From positions 153,606,962 through 153,670,961 of the forward strand of contig RSEF01000001.1 of the NCBI GenBank assembly GCA_003993805.1: a DNA stretch of 64,000 bases, read 5' to 3'. Under the pieces are notes generated by a model. That model worked only from the letters and a program-made list of their open reading frames with translations, had not been told where the DNA came from and made no database searches. Source of the stretch: Himantopus leucocephalus (taxonomy: Eukaryota > Chordata > Aves > Charadriiformes > Recurvirostridae). The translations under genes were made by a program, and so were the position numbers. How positions within the stretch are numbered: position 1 is the first letter of the stretch; every line of letters starts with the position of its first letter. Positions 48,311 to 60,890 of the stretch are shown here, one piece after another.

Positions 48311-50992
48311 AGAAAGATATTGTTGTTTCTTTTCCCCAACTGGATGACCTAACATGAATAGACAGAAGCAGTGCCTCAGCAAATCGCTGGGGCTCACCGT
48401 TCTCCTAGGGAAAGTGGAAAAAGACAAAAAGATGAAGATAACATGAGTAAAGTAGAACTGCAGTCTTGTTGGGTTTTCATATTTGTCCGTGTTCTCAAAT
48501 GAAAAAAAAAATTTAAAGATATTTTCATTTCAAAAAGGATGTAAGAGCCATACATATTATTTTCAACTACACAGTATGTTTTTCCATTCACAGTCTAATT
48601 ATAATTATGGAAAGTATCAATCAGGGTTTGGCTGTGTAAATATAGCCTTTCAAAGGATCCAGACATCTCTCAAATTTGATTTGATCGCCTGAAATACAGC
48701 TAGAGAACAAAAATACATGGCATGTATTCTTCATTTTTTTCTTTGAAATCATGAATACCTTTGCAGGTAGGAAAACTTTGTGAAGAGACAACTTGGTTAT
48801 CGGTATCAGGATAGCTGTACTAGAGTTATTATAGCTTGTACTGGCAAATCTTTACAAATCAGGCTACATCTTTGTAGAATCTAAAAAAGCAAATAGTTTT
48901 TCCTTTTCATATGATACATATGATGAAGAGGACCTAGTGATAACATATGCTTATGGTGCTTTTGGCTTTTTAGCCTAAGAGAGGGAAGAAGTTGATTGCT
49001 TTTTTAATTAAATAAATGTTTTTGCTAATTAAAGAAAATGTGGATGTTTCTGCTTTCTGTCACCCAAAAACGTATTCAGACCCCAAAGAAGATGCAAAGA
49101 AGATAGCACCCTTACCCACAAAATAGCCACTAACGTTTTTACAGAGTCTAAAAAGCTGCTTTTAACATTTGTATTTTACTTTGGTTTGATATTTTATTTT
49201 AGCAAATGCATGCATGCATTGATAATTGTTTATGCTGTTCTTCTACAGCATTAGATAGGGGCCTTCAGCTGCAAGTTTTAAGTATGCTTCATATGGTGTA
49301 TTGTAGAGCAGGGAGCCACATGCTTGAGACTAAGCGAACAAGACTTTATTCTCAAAGAATAAGGGCCCTTGTACAAGAAACCAGTGTGGTGTAATTATGA
49401 TCTTTATTTCAGGAAAGGAACTTTGTAAGATATTCCTCGTTTACTGAGGTCTGATTTTGAAAGAATGAAAGGATGTTCTGTTTAGAAGCAGAGGTAAGCA
49501 TGGATGTATTATCAGAGCCATAAACCATGTTTTAAAAGCTGGCTTTCTTCCTTTCATTCCTCAGAAAACCCTCAGCTTCAGCATTTACAAAATTATTACT
49601 GAAAATACTTTTTGCATTCATACACTAAAGATTTCAAGGAAAAAAACAAAGACTGGAAAATATTCTAAAGAAGATATTGGTTGCTTTGGTCTAGCTGATG
49701 TTTTCACGGAAGAATGCAAATTGTGATTATGGCTTAAAAATTTGAAATTAGCAGCTTTTCTTTGAAAATCCTAGTTGCAAATCTTGTATATCCTTTGTAC
49801 AAATCTGCACGTGTTTGCCTAATGCCTTTATAATATCAGTAATGATGTGTCTTTGGTACAGTACAGCAAGGTCCTCTATGGTGTTGCAGTTGGTTCTTAA
49901 CACAAGTCTTTTGAGGAAAAACACTTCATAATAATTGTAAAAATATCCATAATAGTATAGAAATATTTATGCAGCAATTTTTAAGTTTATGAAGTTCAGA
50001 AATATAAAATCACTTTTAGAAAGACTGATAAGAGAAAAAAATCTTCAATGACTCTTCAGTTTCCTGCAGCGACTCTGAGCTTAATTAAGCTGAAAATAAT
50101 ATTTTGAAATCTAGCTGACTCATATAGAACAAATTTGTTTAGATATTTAAACCAGAATTCCAATTCTTATTAAACTCTGAAACTAAAATGATGTAACAGG
50201 AAAGAGTGGTTAAAACAGCTAATAGAAAGAGGTAAAACTAACTTTAAAAATATTTCTGAGGTTTTCCATCTACATGAAAAAGGCAGTTGGAGTACACTGT
50301 GTATGCGTTAGACATTCTGCATATTCAGAATATTTGAGACAAACCCAGGAAAGTGGTGAGCCAGGGAAAGCATAAGAGAGAAAGTATCCCTATCAAATCC
50401 AGACAAGCCTGAGGGAAGTATGTATTCCTCTTTCTATTAAATCATAAAGACTGACTGTAGGAAACTCTCTTAATCGTGCAAGCAATGCTTTCAGATCAAC
50501 TCCTCAACTTTGTGGATTTAACAGTACTCCATCTATTTATTTTTCAGGCAAGCAACTACTGGACAACTTAGAAGGAAAAAGGTGAACAGGAGGAAAATTA
50601 ACTGTCCATTTAAACGATGCTTCTGCAGCATCATGATGGCTCTAAAAATCTTTTACCTTGAGGAAAATGAAGTTGTGAATTTTTATAAGGAATGTAATGT
50701 ATTTATTTTTCTTTGACAGCTTTTAATGGGCCATAGTGATTCTGAAATTTAACATTCTTACAGTGTTTGTTTATGTAATACGTTCATTAGGACACGGTAC
50801 AGACTCAAGGTTGGTAGCAGGGATATGGTAGGATTTCATTTGGATTTTAGCTTCTTACATGCATCTGAACATCAGCCTCGGGATAACTCTGATCTAATCT
50901 GAGTGCCTGATTTAAATACTCTCTTTTCTTTCTATTCCAGAGAAAATATGTGTAGGTAGCTTTCCATGCAAACATTCTTAGAAGAGCAAAAG

Positions 50993-51010
50993 CCAACATG
51001 ATCATGTTGG
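50993..51010. repeat. 18-bp perfect palindrome
   Basis: CCAACATGATCATGTTGG equals its own reverse complement over all 18 bases. It could bind a symmetric dimer or extrude a small cruciform, or be chance. Confidence 0.97.
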
Positions 51011-51917
51011 AAGACATCCAAAGGCTGTCTTGTGCAATGTTACCACACTTCCTTTTCTATGGACAAATAAGAATTATGCTAAATTTTGAGTCTCTTTATT
51101 ACTTTAAATCTGCTTTTCTTTTTTTTTTGTAGTCTCGATTGCATGTGGGAATTCATATCTATGCTTTTAAAATGATTTTTCTGAAGAATTTTGTGAAATA
51201 TACACTGACATGTCACAGACATAGTCCATGTACCACAGATTTGGAAACACCAAACTAAGCAATGCCAAGGTTTCCAAGTGAGTTTATATAAATCTTACCT
51301 TTACATAAAAGTGTAGTCTATAGACAAAAGAAAAAATAATTAAAAATTATGCGAGTACCAGTGAGCAGTTAGTTACTCATGTTATACTAAACAGACTGTA
51401 CTCAGTCATCAATTATATTATTTTTCCCAGCTATAGCAGTTTTATCTATCTATGATAAAATAAAAGTTCTCCACAGTGATACCCACACGCTGCCCTATGA
51501 CCATGGTTGCCAGTTTGGAGAAACACCATTTTGTATGTGTATATTTATTTTATGTAAGTGAGCAGGTTACATATTGAGTCCTCCTTTGTCTTTCTTACCC
51601 TTCCAATATCAATATAAAGGGATGTAAATTCAGTCAGATCCCTAATTACTTCAGATGGGGCACTGTAAAACAAACAGAAGAGAGACAAGATAAAACAAAA
51701 GCTAAGGTGATGTTATAACAAAGAAAGGACAACAGATTCAAAACTTCTCAGGAAAAAACTTAGCAAGTAAGCAGAAGCTAATGTTTCTTGGATTCTCCCA
51801 TGGCAAGGACACATAAACGGTCAACTGGATATTAAGACTACTGTAATTAGTGAGCAAAAACCGAGCACACTGAGAGGCTGAGCAGAAGTGAGATGGCACG
51901 AATGTCTGAGCAAAGCA

Positions 51918-52017
51918 NNNNNNNNNNNNNNNNNNNNNNNNNNNNNNNNNNNNNNNNNNNNNNNNNNNNNNNNNNNNNNNNNNNNNNNNNNNNNNNNNNN
52001 NNNNNNNNNNNNNNNNN
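51918..52017. other. Assembly gap of 100 N
   Basis: Exactly 100 consecutive N, the conventional placeholder for a gap of unknown length. The sequence on the two sides should not be assumed contiguous, and open frames spanning it are meaningless. Confidence 0.98.
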
Positions 52018-55000
52018 ATTCACGTCTTTCATTCACTCATTTGTGGTTTTGCTCCTAAAAAAATGCCCTAGACAAAAGACACTGGGGCTTTCCCCCCAAG
52101 ATCTCACCCCTGTCTGCTCTTGGAAATGGGTGAGCAGCAGTTGGGTCAAAATCATGGAACAAAGGGCAAGTAGGAAGGCTCGAACCATAAACCCCACTTC
52201 CATTTGTTTAACAAGAGTCCCACCATCTCAAAACCTGGCTAGGTCTATGACAGGTTGTCTGGTCTCAGAGTCTAAACCACTTTGAATACACACCTAAAAG
52301 CCTCTGAATCTTTCAAAACATGAGTCTGGTGAGGACCATCTGCCCCAGCATATCTGGTGAGCCCCCAGGATAGGCATCCCTGCAGTTCACAGAATACTGC
52401 ATGGAAGTGAGAAGTAGTCAGTACTCATGTGCTGAGCAGGAATATCTCTGTTCACATGAAAGTCAGTCAAGCAAATAGTTGCCACTCTTCTGTTATTCAC
52501 AAGCATTGAGTTAAACTGGTGTCTGGCCAATGGTGTGAAAATGACTGTAGTCTTCATTGTGGTGTCTCATATACAAAAAATGTACATATACCAAGTGAAT
52601 TTATTTGAATGCATTGGTCTCCATTTTTAGTCATTCCTATCACTATTTCATGACAGTCATTTGTCACAAATAATTTAGTAGATATGTGTGTGTTCTCTCA
52701 GCCCTAACTGTAAAGGACATATTAAGATCTTTGTAATAGTCTATGTGCCACAATTTTTGGGAACAAATCCATCCCTATGCCATATTATATTAAACAGTGT
52801 TCCATTAATAATGTTATATAATTGGTCATACCAGCTCACATAATAAGTTGCTACAGTTGTTACAGCAGAAATGGAGATAGAGAGGAGCCCTACCTGACTT
52901 AAAGACATATTTTGGTTGCAAACAAAATGGATAACTCCTAACTTGGACACCAGAAGAATGGATTTGTTCTTATAAGCTGTCATATCTGGGAACAGTAAGC
53001 ACAGATTAATTGTTTCCTTAAAATACTGCCCTAATTTAGAAAATATGAAATTGGGGAAAAAAAAGTTGAGAAAGAGGCACCACAAGAACTCTCTGTAAAA
53101 TACCTAACCAGTAAAACTTTTAAAGATTTTTAAAAAGCTCATTTTCCATAACAGGCCAGAAAGTGCAAACATTTGAAAATCTGTACCCAAACAAAGAAAT
53201 GAAATGGAGCGTTGTCAATAAAAGTTGCAAGGTGCTGAGTCACGGAGGTTTGAACTTGGTTCTCGCACGCAGGAGATGAGGTCCCTTAAAAGCTATTGTG
53301 AGTGAGCACCTAACTCTCTAGAGTTTTTGAAGCTGAGAAACATTTCCTGACAAAAGTTCAGCTGAAATAGTAATACATCCATTCAGAAACTTGACCGTNA
53401 AAAAAAAAAAAAAAAAAAAAAAGGCCTAATTTATGCTGAGTCTGAATCCTTGAGCACAATAGAAAAGCACCATTTACTGCTGAGATGCAAAAAGCATGTA
53501 AGAGTCTCAGTGGTTGATCCTGATGAAGAAGACAGCATTAACAGAGAACACACTACATTATACACCACTGCCATCTTATTCTTCAGGGAAGTCACATAAG
53601 ATGTGAAAAATTTGCTAAGACTGGTAGGAAAAGGGAATCTGCAATTACTAGTAAGGAGGTTTTGGTTCATTTTCACTAATATTTTTTCATCTCCTTCCAG
53701 CGTTTAGCTTGCAGGGTAGCCGAGCATTGGTGAAAACCAATTAACTCTTCCCTTCTATAACAGCACTGTTAGATCCAGAGAAAATTGCAGATTTGCATTG
53801 GAGTGCAACAGCATATATTCTGGTAGCTATAAGAGGCCAGGAATGTTCTTTAAGGAACTGGTGAGCCAAGATGAAGGAAACAGCAAATTCCAGACTTGTG
53901 TCATATATGTTTGTGCTGCAGTGCATACCAGCTATCCTTTTATTTCAAATCCAAAGTTGATCTCCCCCAGGTTTTCTCTGAAAATGTTTAGGCATAATAT
54001 ACTGGGTTTTATTACACATTTCTGTTTCTATTTAACTAAATAATGATAAATTCAGGAAATGTACAGAAACTTTTCAGAAATGTTATGTTTCCTGTAATTG
54101 CTACAATGGAAGAACAATATCCAGAGGGAGAGGTTAATCCTGAGATACTGGTGTATATCAGCCTGTACACCAAAACCAATACATTAAATAAAGCCAAAGG
54201 TGAATCATTTTTCTTGTCATTTTGATTTTTTTAAAGGTTGTTCAGAGCCATATTTGGCAACTCTTTCTTAACTTCAGCAACAGCTAACCATAGCAAGGCT
54301 GCTCTCAGAGAGGAATCTTGGTGAAAGTGGTAGGAAATAAACCTGTATCCAATTTGTTCTTGAGACTTCTAGTGTTTAAAGAAAACTATTCTGTGTTATT
54401 TGTTTCTTCTTCTGGGTCTTCTGGAGAAAAATCTGAAGAAGCCTCAATAACATTAAATTGCACTAGAAGGAGTCTGCGTTGCCAGTTAGGCTACTATACC
54501 ATGGTGGTATCTTCTTTACTAAAAAGAAAATAACAGTATTTATGTAGATTCATTATTTTCTGAAAAGTATGCACTGTGGCACAGAGTGAAGAAAAGCTGA
54601 GAACTAGAGGCTCATGACATCCCTGTATTCTGACAGGTGTTCTTCCCGTAATGCCTGTTTTAAGAAAGGGTATTCTTTTATTCCTATCTTGACTTTTAGA
54701 TGTTCAATATTTAGTGACAATATAATGAACATCATACATTACTGACTGCAGTCAGGTATGGCGCTGGAAAGCTCAGCTGAGGTTTGTTCCCTGAGGACTT
54801 TGACTGACCACTTTCCCAGCACTAACAAATGGTGGCATATTTTTGTGATTGGGATTTATGTCCTTGTGGGGCTGATCTAAGAACAGCACCCTCATTTTTA
54901 ACAAGTGACCTAAGTTACATTTGAATTCAGTCCTCCAGAAAATGAAATACCAGAGTGTTAAATTGAGCTAGATTTTAGTCTGTAAAACAGGTTCTCATAG

Positions 55001-55379
55001 ACTGACTAGTGATCAAAATCTAATTAGTCTGTTTAGCATGTTCCATTGTGTTTGCTAAGTCAAGAAATTATATCTCAGAAATTATGGACTCCTGTAGTAT
55101 GCCTTATGAACACAGTACTACTGTAGTTTGGGTAACCATTCTCGCCAGACTTTGCTTAATAGACCTTATATTTTATGTTTTCAATGAACAACTCATACAG
55201 GGTTGAGCCAAGGGCTTAATCACTCTTAATACAATAAAGCAGCACTTTAAAATATTATTAACCTCATCTGTCTAGATTTGGAACTAATAGACCATTGTGT
55301 GTGTATTGTCTTTATCCCTGCCAGTTATGTACATATTTATTAATCCACTCTTCCAGAGGAAAAATTTCTAAAGGAAAAC
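52018..55379. other. Non-coding unique sequence, no gene seen
   Basis: Unique AT-rich DNA with an A23 run at 53400-53422. A hydrophobic 114-codon frame on the minus strand (52741-53085) has no recognised family and no supporting gene structure. No RNA gene is seen. Confidence 0.5.
53399..53422 (+). repeat. Single N followed by A23 homopolymer
   Basis: N at 53399, then 23 A. As at 28465, the N marks an unresolved homopolymer in the assembly. Confidence 0.9.
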
Positions 55380-55650
55380 CAACAGTAACCTTCAAGTGAG
55401 CGGGCACAGGTTAGAAGGGCACTAATTAAATGTCAGACTTGACAGATTAAAATTATGAAATTTAAAATCACCGTGGAGCTCTTTGTCATTGTCAAATTAG
55501 GAGTCAGTGTGATGAGGAGCACGGAAGTGAATGGTTTAATGGATTGAATGGGAATGTGGCTTAGCAGCAGCCTTTTCTTGAATTCAGATCAGCCTGTAGT
55601 TCAGATCAAAGGCTGCTAGTTCAATTTCACATTCAAAAAGAGTTGTAGCT
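55380..55650. promoter_or_regulatory. Candidate enhancer: TALE-type TGTCA/TGACA cluster
   Basis: Four TGTCA/TGACA cores occur within 64 bp: TGTCA at 55431, TGACA at 55440, TGTCA at 55484 and TGTCA at 55490. They are close to homeodomain words CTAATTAAAT and CAAATTAG, and to a TCF/LEF-like GATCAAAGG near 55605. TGACAG cores are the known site of MEIS/PKNOX/TGIF factors, which often pair with homeodomain sites. The block is unique and repeat-free. Its function is inferred and conservation untested. Confidence 0.33.
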
Positions 55651-58600
55651 TACCTGCATCAGTAATAGATGTGTGTATATGTATGTAGGTTTGAAAAAAA
55701 AAGATTAAAAAAATGAAGACAAATATGTTTCATGAGAAATAATTTTTGCACAGGTGATTTATGTATTTAGATTAGAGTAGTAACATAATTTTTTCTGTTA
55801 TTTGGCTATGGGGTATTTAATGAGATTTAAAGTCAAAGCGTTCATGCAGTGCTCATTATTTGTTTGGGAAAGCAACTTTTCTATTTAGCAAGGTGGAAGA
55901 CAGTTTAGTGCTGGGTAGGCTAGGTTAAAGGAAATAAGATTAAACTCGAGTGGGCCACATCCTGACAATACCTGTTCTGATATACCTTTGAAAGAACGCT
56001 GCTGACTTAACAGAGATTACACCAGTAGACAGGAATGGCCTTGTATAAAATCAAAAATTATGGATTTTTCATGGATCAAAACATTGTTTACATGTAAGTT
56101 TGCTTTATGAGGAAATACACTTAAATGATTGATATTGTTAATAGTTTCATTTGCACACACATATACATACATACAGATGTACATGCCTATATGCAAATAC
56201 ATATAAAAAGTGTATGCAAAGTTTTTCAGACATCAGTTTTAGAAAATCCAATGATCCGGCTCCTGTAAATTAGGTCTGTAAAGTATAAAATTAAAATATT
56301 TCCCTCTCTTAAGTCATTACTTGTATGTTCACAAAAATTTCTAAACCCCTTACCTCCTCTCTTAAAAAATTCAGAAAATTATTACATTGCCGTTCTGAAA
56401 AACTTTTAATAAAGGATCTCTTCATTCAAACATAGTTTTGAACGGTATAGAAGATACCATACAACAGCTACTGAAATCAATAGGATAGGATTTTAAACAG
56501 GATTTGGTAGTTACTTAAACCAGTAGGAAGTCTTTTAAGCCATTGGGAATCTTTCTATTGAATTCAAAAGATGTTGGATCAAAGCTGAATTCTTTAATCA
56601 ATATATTTAAATTTACATTACAAAAAGCATCAATAAAAATGTCAGGCCATTGCTCCTATTCATAATGTTTGGGGGTTTTCTTGAGACAAGTGATATGCTA
56701 TGACAAAATCATGCCAGGTAACTCTTGTCCCATGCTCCGGTTTCATCCAGGCACTGCTTAAGACATTTGACAGAACTGGCATCGTCAATTCAAACACTGA
56801 TTTGGAGTGACATGTCTTTAGCGTACTGTAAACCCCACAATCAAGGCATCTACCTTCCACCCTAACGCGCACGTGCATTGAACAGGAAGATAAGACCGAA
56901 TGTGAGTCTACAACAGCATTTCTGGGGAGCACTGCTCAGTACCTTCATGTGAGGTGACTCAAATGCAATCCTAGCAGATCTCAGCCAAGTGACTAATCTG
57001 TCATGATCACTGACACCCCAGGCAGACATAGCAGTTCTTCAGCCATTAGTTGGAGAAAATTTCCTTAATTCCCAAACTTTAGCCAGGTTTCTAACTTTTC
57101 CTGACCAAGGCCAAAGAGATGAGAGGTGCCACATCACAACCTTTCAATAATCTTAATAAAAAGAGGACTGTATAACACTTACAGCCCATCAGGAAATTAT
57201 TTCTTGAAAAAAAAAGGCGTCAACTACTGACATCACCAACAAAATGAGATCCGCTAGATATTTCACCTACTGCAGTGGCATTACTCCAAAGAAGTTGTTC
57301 TGGAAAAAATGTCCCTACACCTCTAATACCTCACCAAGCATCAACGAACTAAAAGTAAAAGAAAAAAGTGCATGTGCCCTCTTTTTCCCATCCTGCATTT
57401 ACAGAAGCCACATGAACCAAACACACCGATTTCTAACTACAATGTAACCAGAAATTCCCAGAAAAGGGGAGGAAAAATAATTTAGGCTAACCTGAATAAG
57501 ACAGGCTGAAGAACAGCTATTGGCTTTTGTGGATGATATTATAAGATAGAGGCCAAAAATAGTGCTATGGTTTAATACTAAAAGGAACTATAAACTAAAC
57601 CCAACAAAACAAAATTAAATGAAACAAAACTAAATGAAACAAAACTAAACTAGAATCTCTGTGGAGCGCTTAATAGATTTCCTTGTATGACTTCTGCCGT
57701 TGATCCTTAAAGTATACGCTCTTTCAGGTGCAAGTCATTTGCAAACAAAGGTGTTGAATGAGGAAGAAGCCACTAAGCATAGGCACCCGAGACGAACACT
57801 TTCAAAGCAAGAAATAGACAACTGCTATACAACCATATTTGAGTGATTTATCTCATGAACAAGAAACTCCATGGGGGTTTTATGTAAGAATTCTAGTCTC
57901 TTTAACCATCTGAGTTAACCCATGTGAACAGTTTTTGCTAAAGTTATCAAAGGATATTGAATTTGCTCTATAAAACATTAATCATCACAGTCACTTTTGG
58001 ACATGGGAGCAAGTATGGCATGAATGAAAGAACAAAGAAAGCATAAAACTGAGAAGTCACTTAGTTCTGTCATGGGTTCTACTAATTGTTCCCAGTAAAT
58101 TACCAAATTCTTGTGTTTCTGAATAAGTAAATAATAATGGTCAATATTGGTCATTAATTACCTAGTAGCCACTGAATACCTACACTTTAAACGTCACAAG
58201 GATTTCTTCTCTTGTAAGAAATGGTTTCAAGTTTTGCAAAGAAAGCAGGAACTTCCACATTTAAATACATTTATATCCACATGAAGTTAATAAAAAATAC
58301 CAGTCATTCTAAAGAGGTTATGATGCCAAATAAGTGACATTTATTAAAGGCCTTTTCCTCATTTTTCTCTTTTATGAACACTTCCTAAATTATTTAAAAA
58401 ATACCAGTGATTCCTCTTGAGTTCAAAACTTTCATTTGCCAGAGTCATGCATTATTTATCCGTTCCGAAATATCACAGTGACATACATTTCCAGTACATT
58501 ATCTTATCAAGGGGTGCAAGTCACTTAGAAGACAAAACCTTTAGTGCTGCTGTGTGTTGGCCTTACTTCAAAAGGGGCTGATGAATCCTTCCCTGAGAAA

Positions 58601-60535
58601 AGCCATCTGTTTGGTAAAGCCACATGAGAATAGCCCCATACTGATAAACCTCAGCAGAGAGCTCAGAGAAGATGTGGGCGGCCTCAGCCAACACATGAGA
58701 CATCTACATAGTGACTGCTCCTGTGGGACAGTCCAGTGAATTGTCTGTTTCTCTGGAGCTCCCCTAGGAGGCATCAGGCCTTTACATGGCCCTTTACTCA
58801 GTCCCATGGCCAAGGAGGTGCAAGCTTGCCTTGGGGTTTGTGTCAGGGCCTGTTAAGCTGCTGTACTGGGCTGTGCCTCTCCATCCAGGTAGATCAGCCT
58901 AAGGCCACTCCTGCTGTGTACCATGTTCTGCACCTGAGTTTTGAAAATATTGGCAATTCTATGTAGCATTAAGCTTCCTTTTTCTTTAAGGATTTCCTCC
59001 TTACGTCCCAGATTCCTGTGTTGGAACCCCTTTTCTTTGTTACTGGTCTTTGAGTTTAGGGGTGAAAGGATGAATGCTGCTCTTTGTTGTTGGATTTGCT
59101 TGGTCACTTGAGAATTGCATGGAGCCATCTCTCTGTATGCACATCATAAAATCATAGAGTCAGAATCATCTGTAATAATACCTGACACAACACTGTTGGG
59201 CTAAGGAAGCAGCACAGAAGACCTGTGAAACAACTGCAAATGGATGACCACCAGGTTATTAACACAATCAAAGTCTTTTAGGTGGTTAGAAGGAGAAAAG
59301 GGCACAAAAAAGGCATCCAAAGTGCAAAAATAAACCCCATAAAGGTAGGCTTTTTAAAAGAAAATGGGTTGCGAAAATATATATGTCCACCACCTGTGAC
59401 TGCCACAGAAGTTTCTTGTGGTGGATGGTGAAGGGTGATGCAGAAAGATGTAATTTGGTGAACAACACAGTTAACAGATTCTGGGTTCCTGCAGATTTGT
59501 GACCCAATTGATCTATTACTTAACTATAAAGGGCAAAGGCTGGCTGAAGCTTTTCCTAGAGCTGGGATATTCACAGTATTTCTCTTGCTCAGAGTCTCTG
59601 GTATCTAACAAGGACCAAGCTTTTCCTTCAGTGGTCTCTATAGGAAGGTTCCTCTTCTGTATATAGCTATTTCATTATACTTATAGGAAATCAATATCTC
59701 TGAGATATTTTCCCTTCTGCCAGCTATGGCTGAAACTGGCTGGGACTTCCAAAGTTATTAAGGAGGCACACATAGAAAGAGAGAGGGGCATATACATGAT
59801 AAGTGCATGAGTTGCTGCATGAAGGAAACCAAACATCATAATCATAGCCCAGAATGAGTAGATGGTTTCCTGTCCCAGTGGATGGAGGATAACATTCAAG
59901 GAATACATTTGTCATGCAAAATTATCCTTTTCAGACATACTCATAAGCAGCATAGAACCAGCTGGATTCCATGGCTCCACCAGCAATGCTGATATGAGAC
60001 TGCAGGGAACTTAGTCCTTTTGGCAATGCAATAAGTGCATCCTGCCAGTTACATTTGGCAGCTGTCACTAGATTCAACCTACATAAAGAATAACAGACAA
60101 CCCGGCTCAGGGAATTGCTGATGGGATATAATGACTTTTGCCTTTAGGTGACCTCAGCAAAGCAGGTCTACAATTTAGTTTCTTCTTGGCTCACAAAAGG
60201 GGGCACAACCTGTAGCACTTGAGCAACATGCAGCTCATGAGCTATTCAAGTACAATTCTCAGTCTGGATGATATTACACAGACAGCAACAGGGTTGTGCT
60301 GGTATGGAGGCTGCTAGGCATGCCGACGCTCAAGCTGTGAAAGCGAGTGAGCCATGGGAGCCGTACGGCAAATTTACTTTGTACTGCAACGGAGCAGTGG
60401 GGACCCACAGGAAGACACTTTTTTTCTCTTCCTGAGAGCTATCAGGGACATCAGGAGGTACCCGGTCTGGTGTCTCTCAAAAATGTGAAGTTTTTGGAAG
60501 TAAAATTGTAGGATCACGTATGATCAGTCAGTGTG
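55651..60535. other. Non-coding unique sequence, no gene seen
   Basis: Unique AT-rich DNA with an AAAC-rich repeat at 57604-57650. AAATCATAGAGTCAGAATC near 59149 could be the last trace of an antisense CR1 tail, but it is too short to call. Between 60180 and 60535 GC rises before the CR1 copy, with no identifiable element. No gene is supported. Confidence 0.5.
57604..57650 (+). repeat. 15-bp AAACAAAACTAAATG tandem repeat
   Basis: About three head-to-tail copies of AAACAAAACTAAATG with minor changes. It is an A-rich, pyrimidine-poor minisatellite. Confidence 0.85.
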
Positions 60536-60890
60536 ATCAGAGCAGAGGGGAAGGATCCCCTCCCTCGACCTGCTGCGGGTTTTCCTCCCAAACTGCAGGA
60601 TTTTTGCACTTCTCCTTGTTGACGCTCACACAGTTCCCGTCAGCCCATTTCTAAAGCCTGTCAAGGTCTCTCTGGATGGCAGCATGACCCTCTGGTGTAC
60701 CAGCCACTCCTCCCAGTTTGGTGTCATCTGTGAACTTGCTGAGGGTACACTCTGCCCCATCATCCAGATCATTAATGAAGATGTTAAACAGGACTTAAAC
60801 AAAGCCTGTAGTTCCCTGGGTCCTCCTTCTTGAAGATGGGGGTGACATTTGCCTTTCTGCAGTCTTTGGGCACATCTCCCACTCTTACAG
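60536..60890 (-). mobile_element. CR1 LINE fragment, antisense, internally deleted
   Basis: This is the clearest CR1 in the window. The + strand carries AGAGGGGAAGGATCCCCTCC, CCTCGACCTGCTG, TCTCTCTGGATGGCAGCATG, CCCTCTGGTGTACCAGCC, TCATCCAGATCATTAATGAA and AGTTCCCTGGGTCCTCCTTC. Read on the minus strand it encodes KANVTPIFKKEDPGNYR, then jumps within a few codons to [20 protein letters not shown]. The several hundred bases of reverse-transcriptase coding sequence normally between these segments are missing. The catalytic F-A-D-D reads F-T-D-D, and an in-frame TAG follows downstream in DRL-stop-KWA. A second deletion lies near the CTGCTG/CGGGTTTT junction. It is a dead copy. Confidence 0.92.

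Larger units (their letters stand above)
44709..51917. other. Non-coding unique sequence, no gene seen
   Basis: Unique DNA from the solo LTR to the scaffold gap. A pyrimidine-rich stretch ending TTTTCTTCCAG near 45029 resembles a splice acceptor and is followed by an open frame to 45319, but no matching donor or domain supports an exon. Repeat content is low. A motif-rich segment near 48060-48310 and a palindrome at 50993 are listed separately. Confidence 0.5.

Noticed and set aside
51821..52285. Open frames running through the 100-N gap
   Set aside because: Translation through N carries no information; the gap length is a placeholder.
52741..53085. Minus-strand 114-codon hydrophobic frame resembling a membrane protein segment
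   Set aside because: No family recognised, no exon boundaries, and hydrophobic frames arise easily from AT-rich DNA (Phe, Ile, Leu codons).
59149..59180. AAATCATAGAGTCAGAATC as an antisense CR1 terminus
   Set aside because: Too short and without adjacent CR1 text, so it is not listed as an element.
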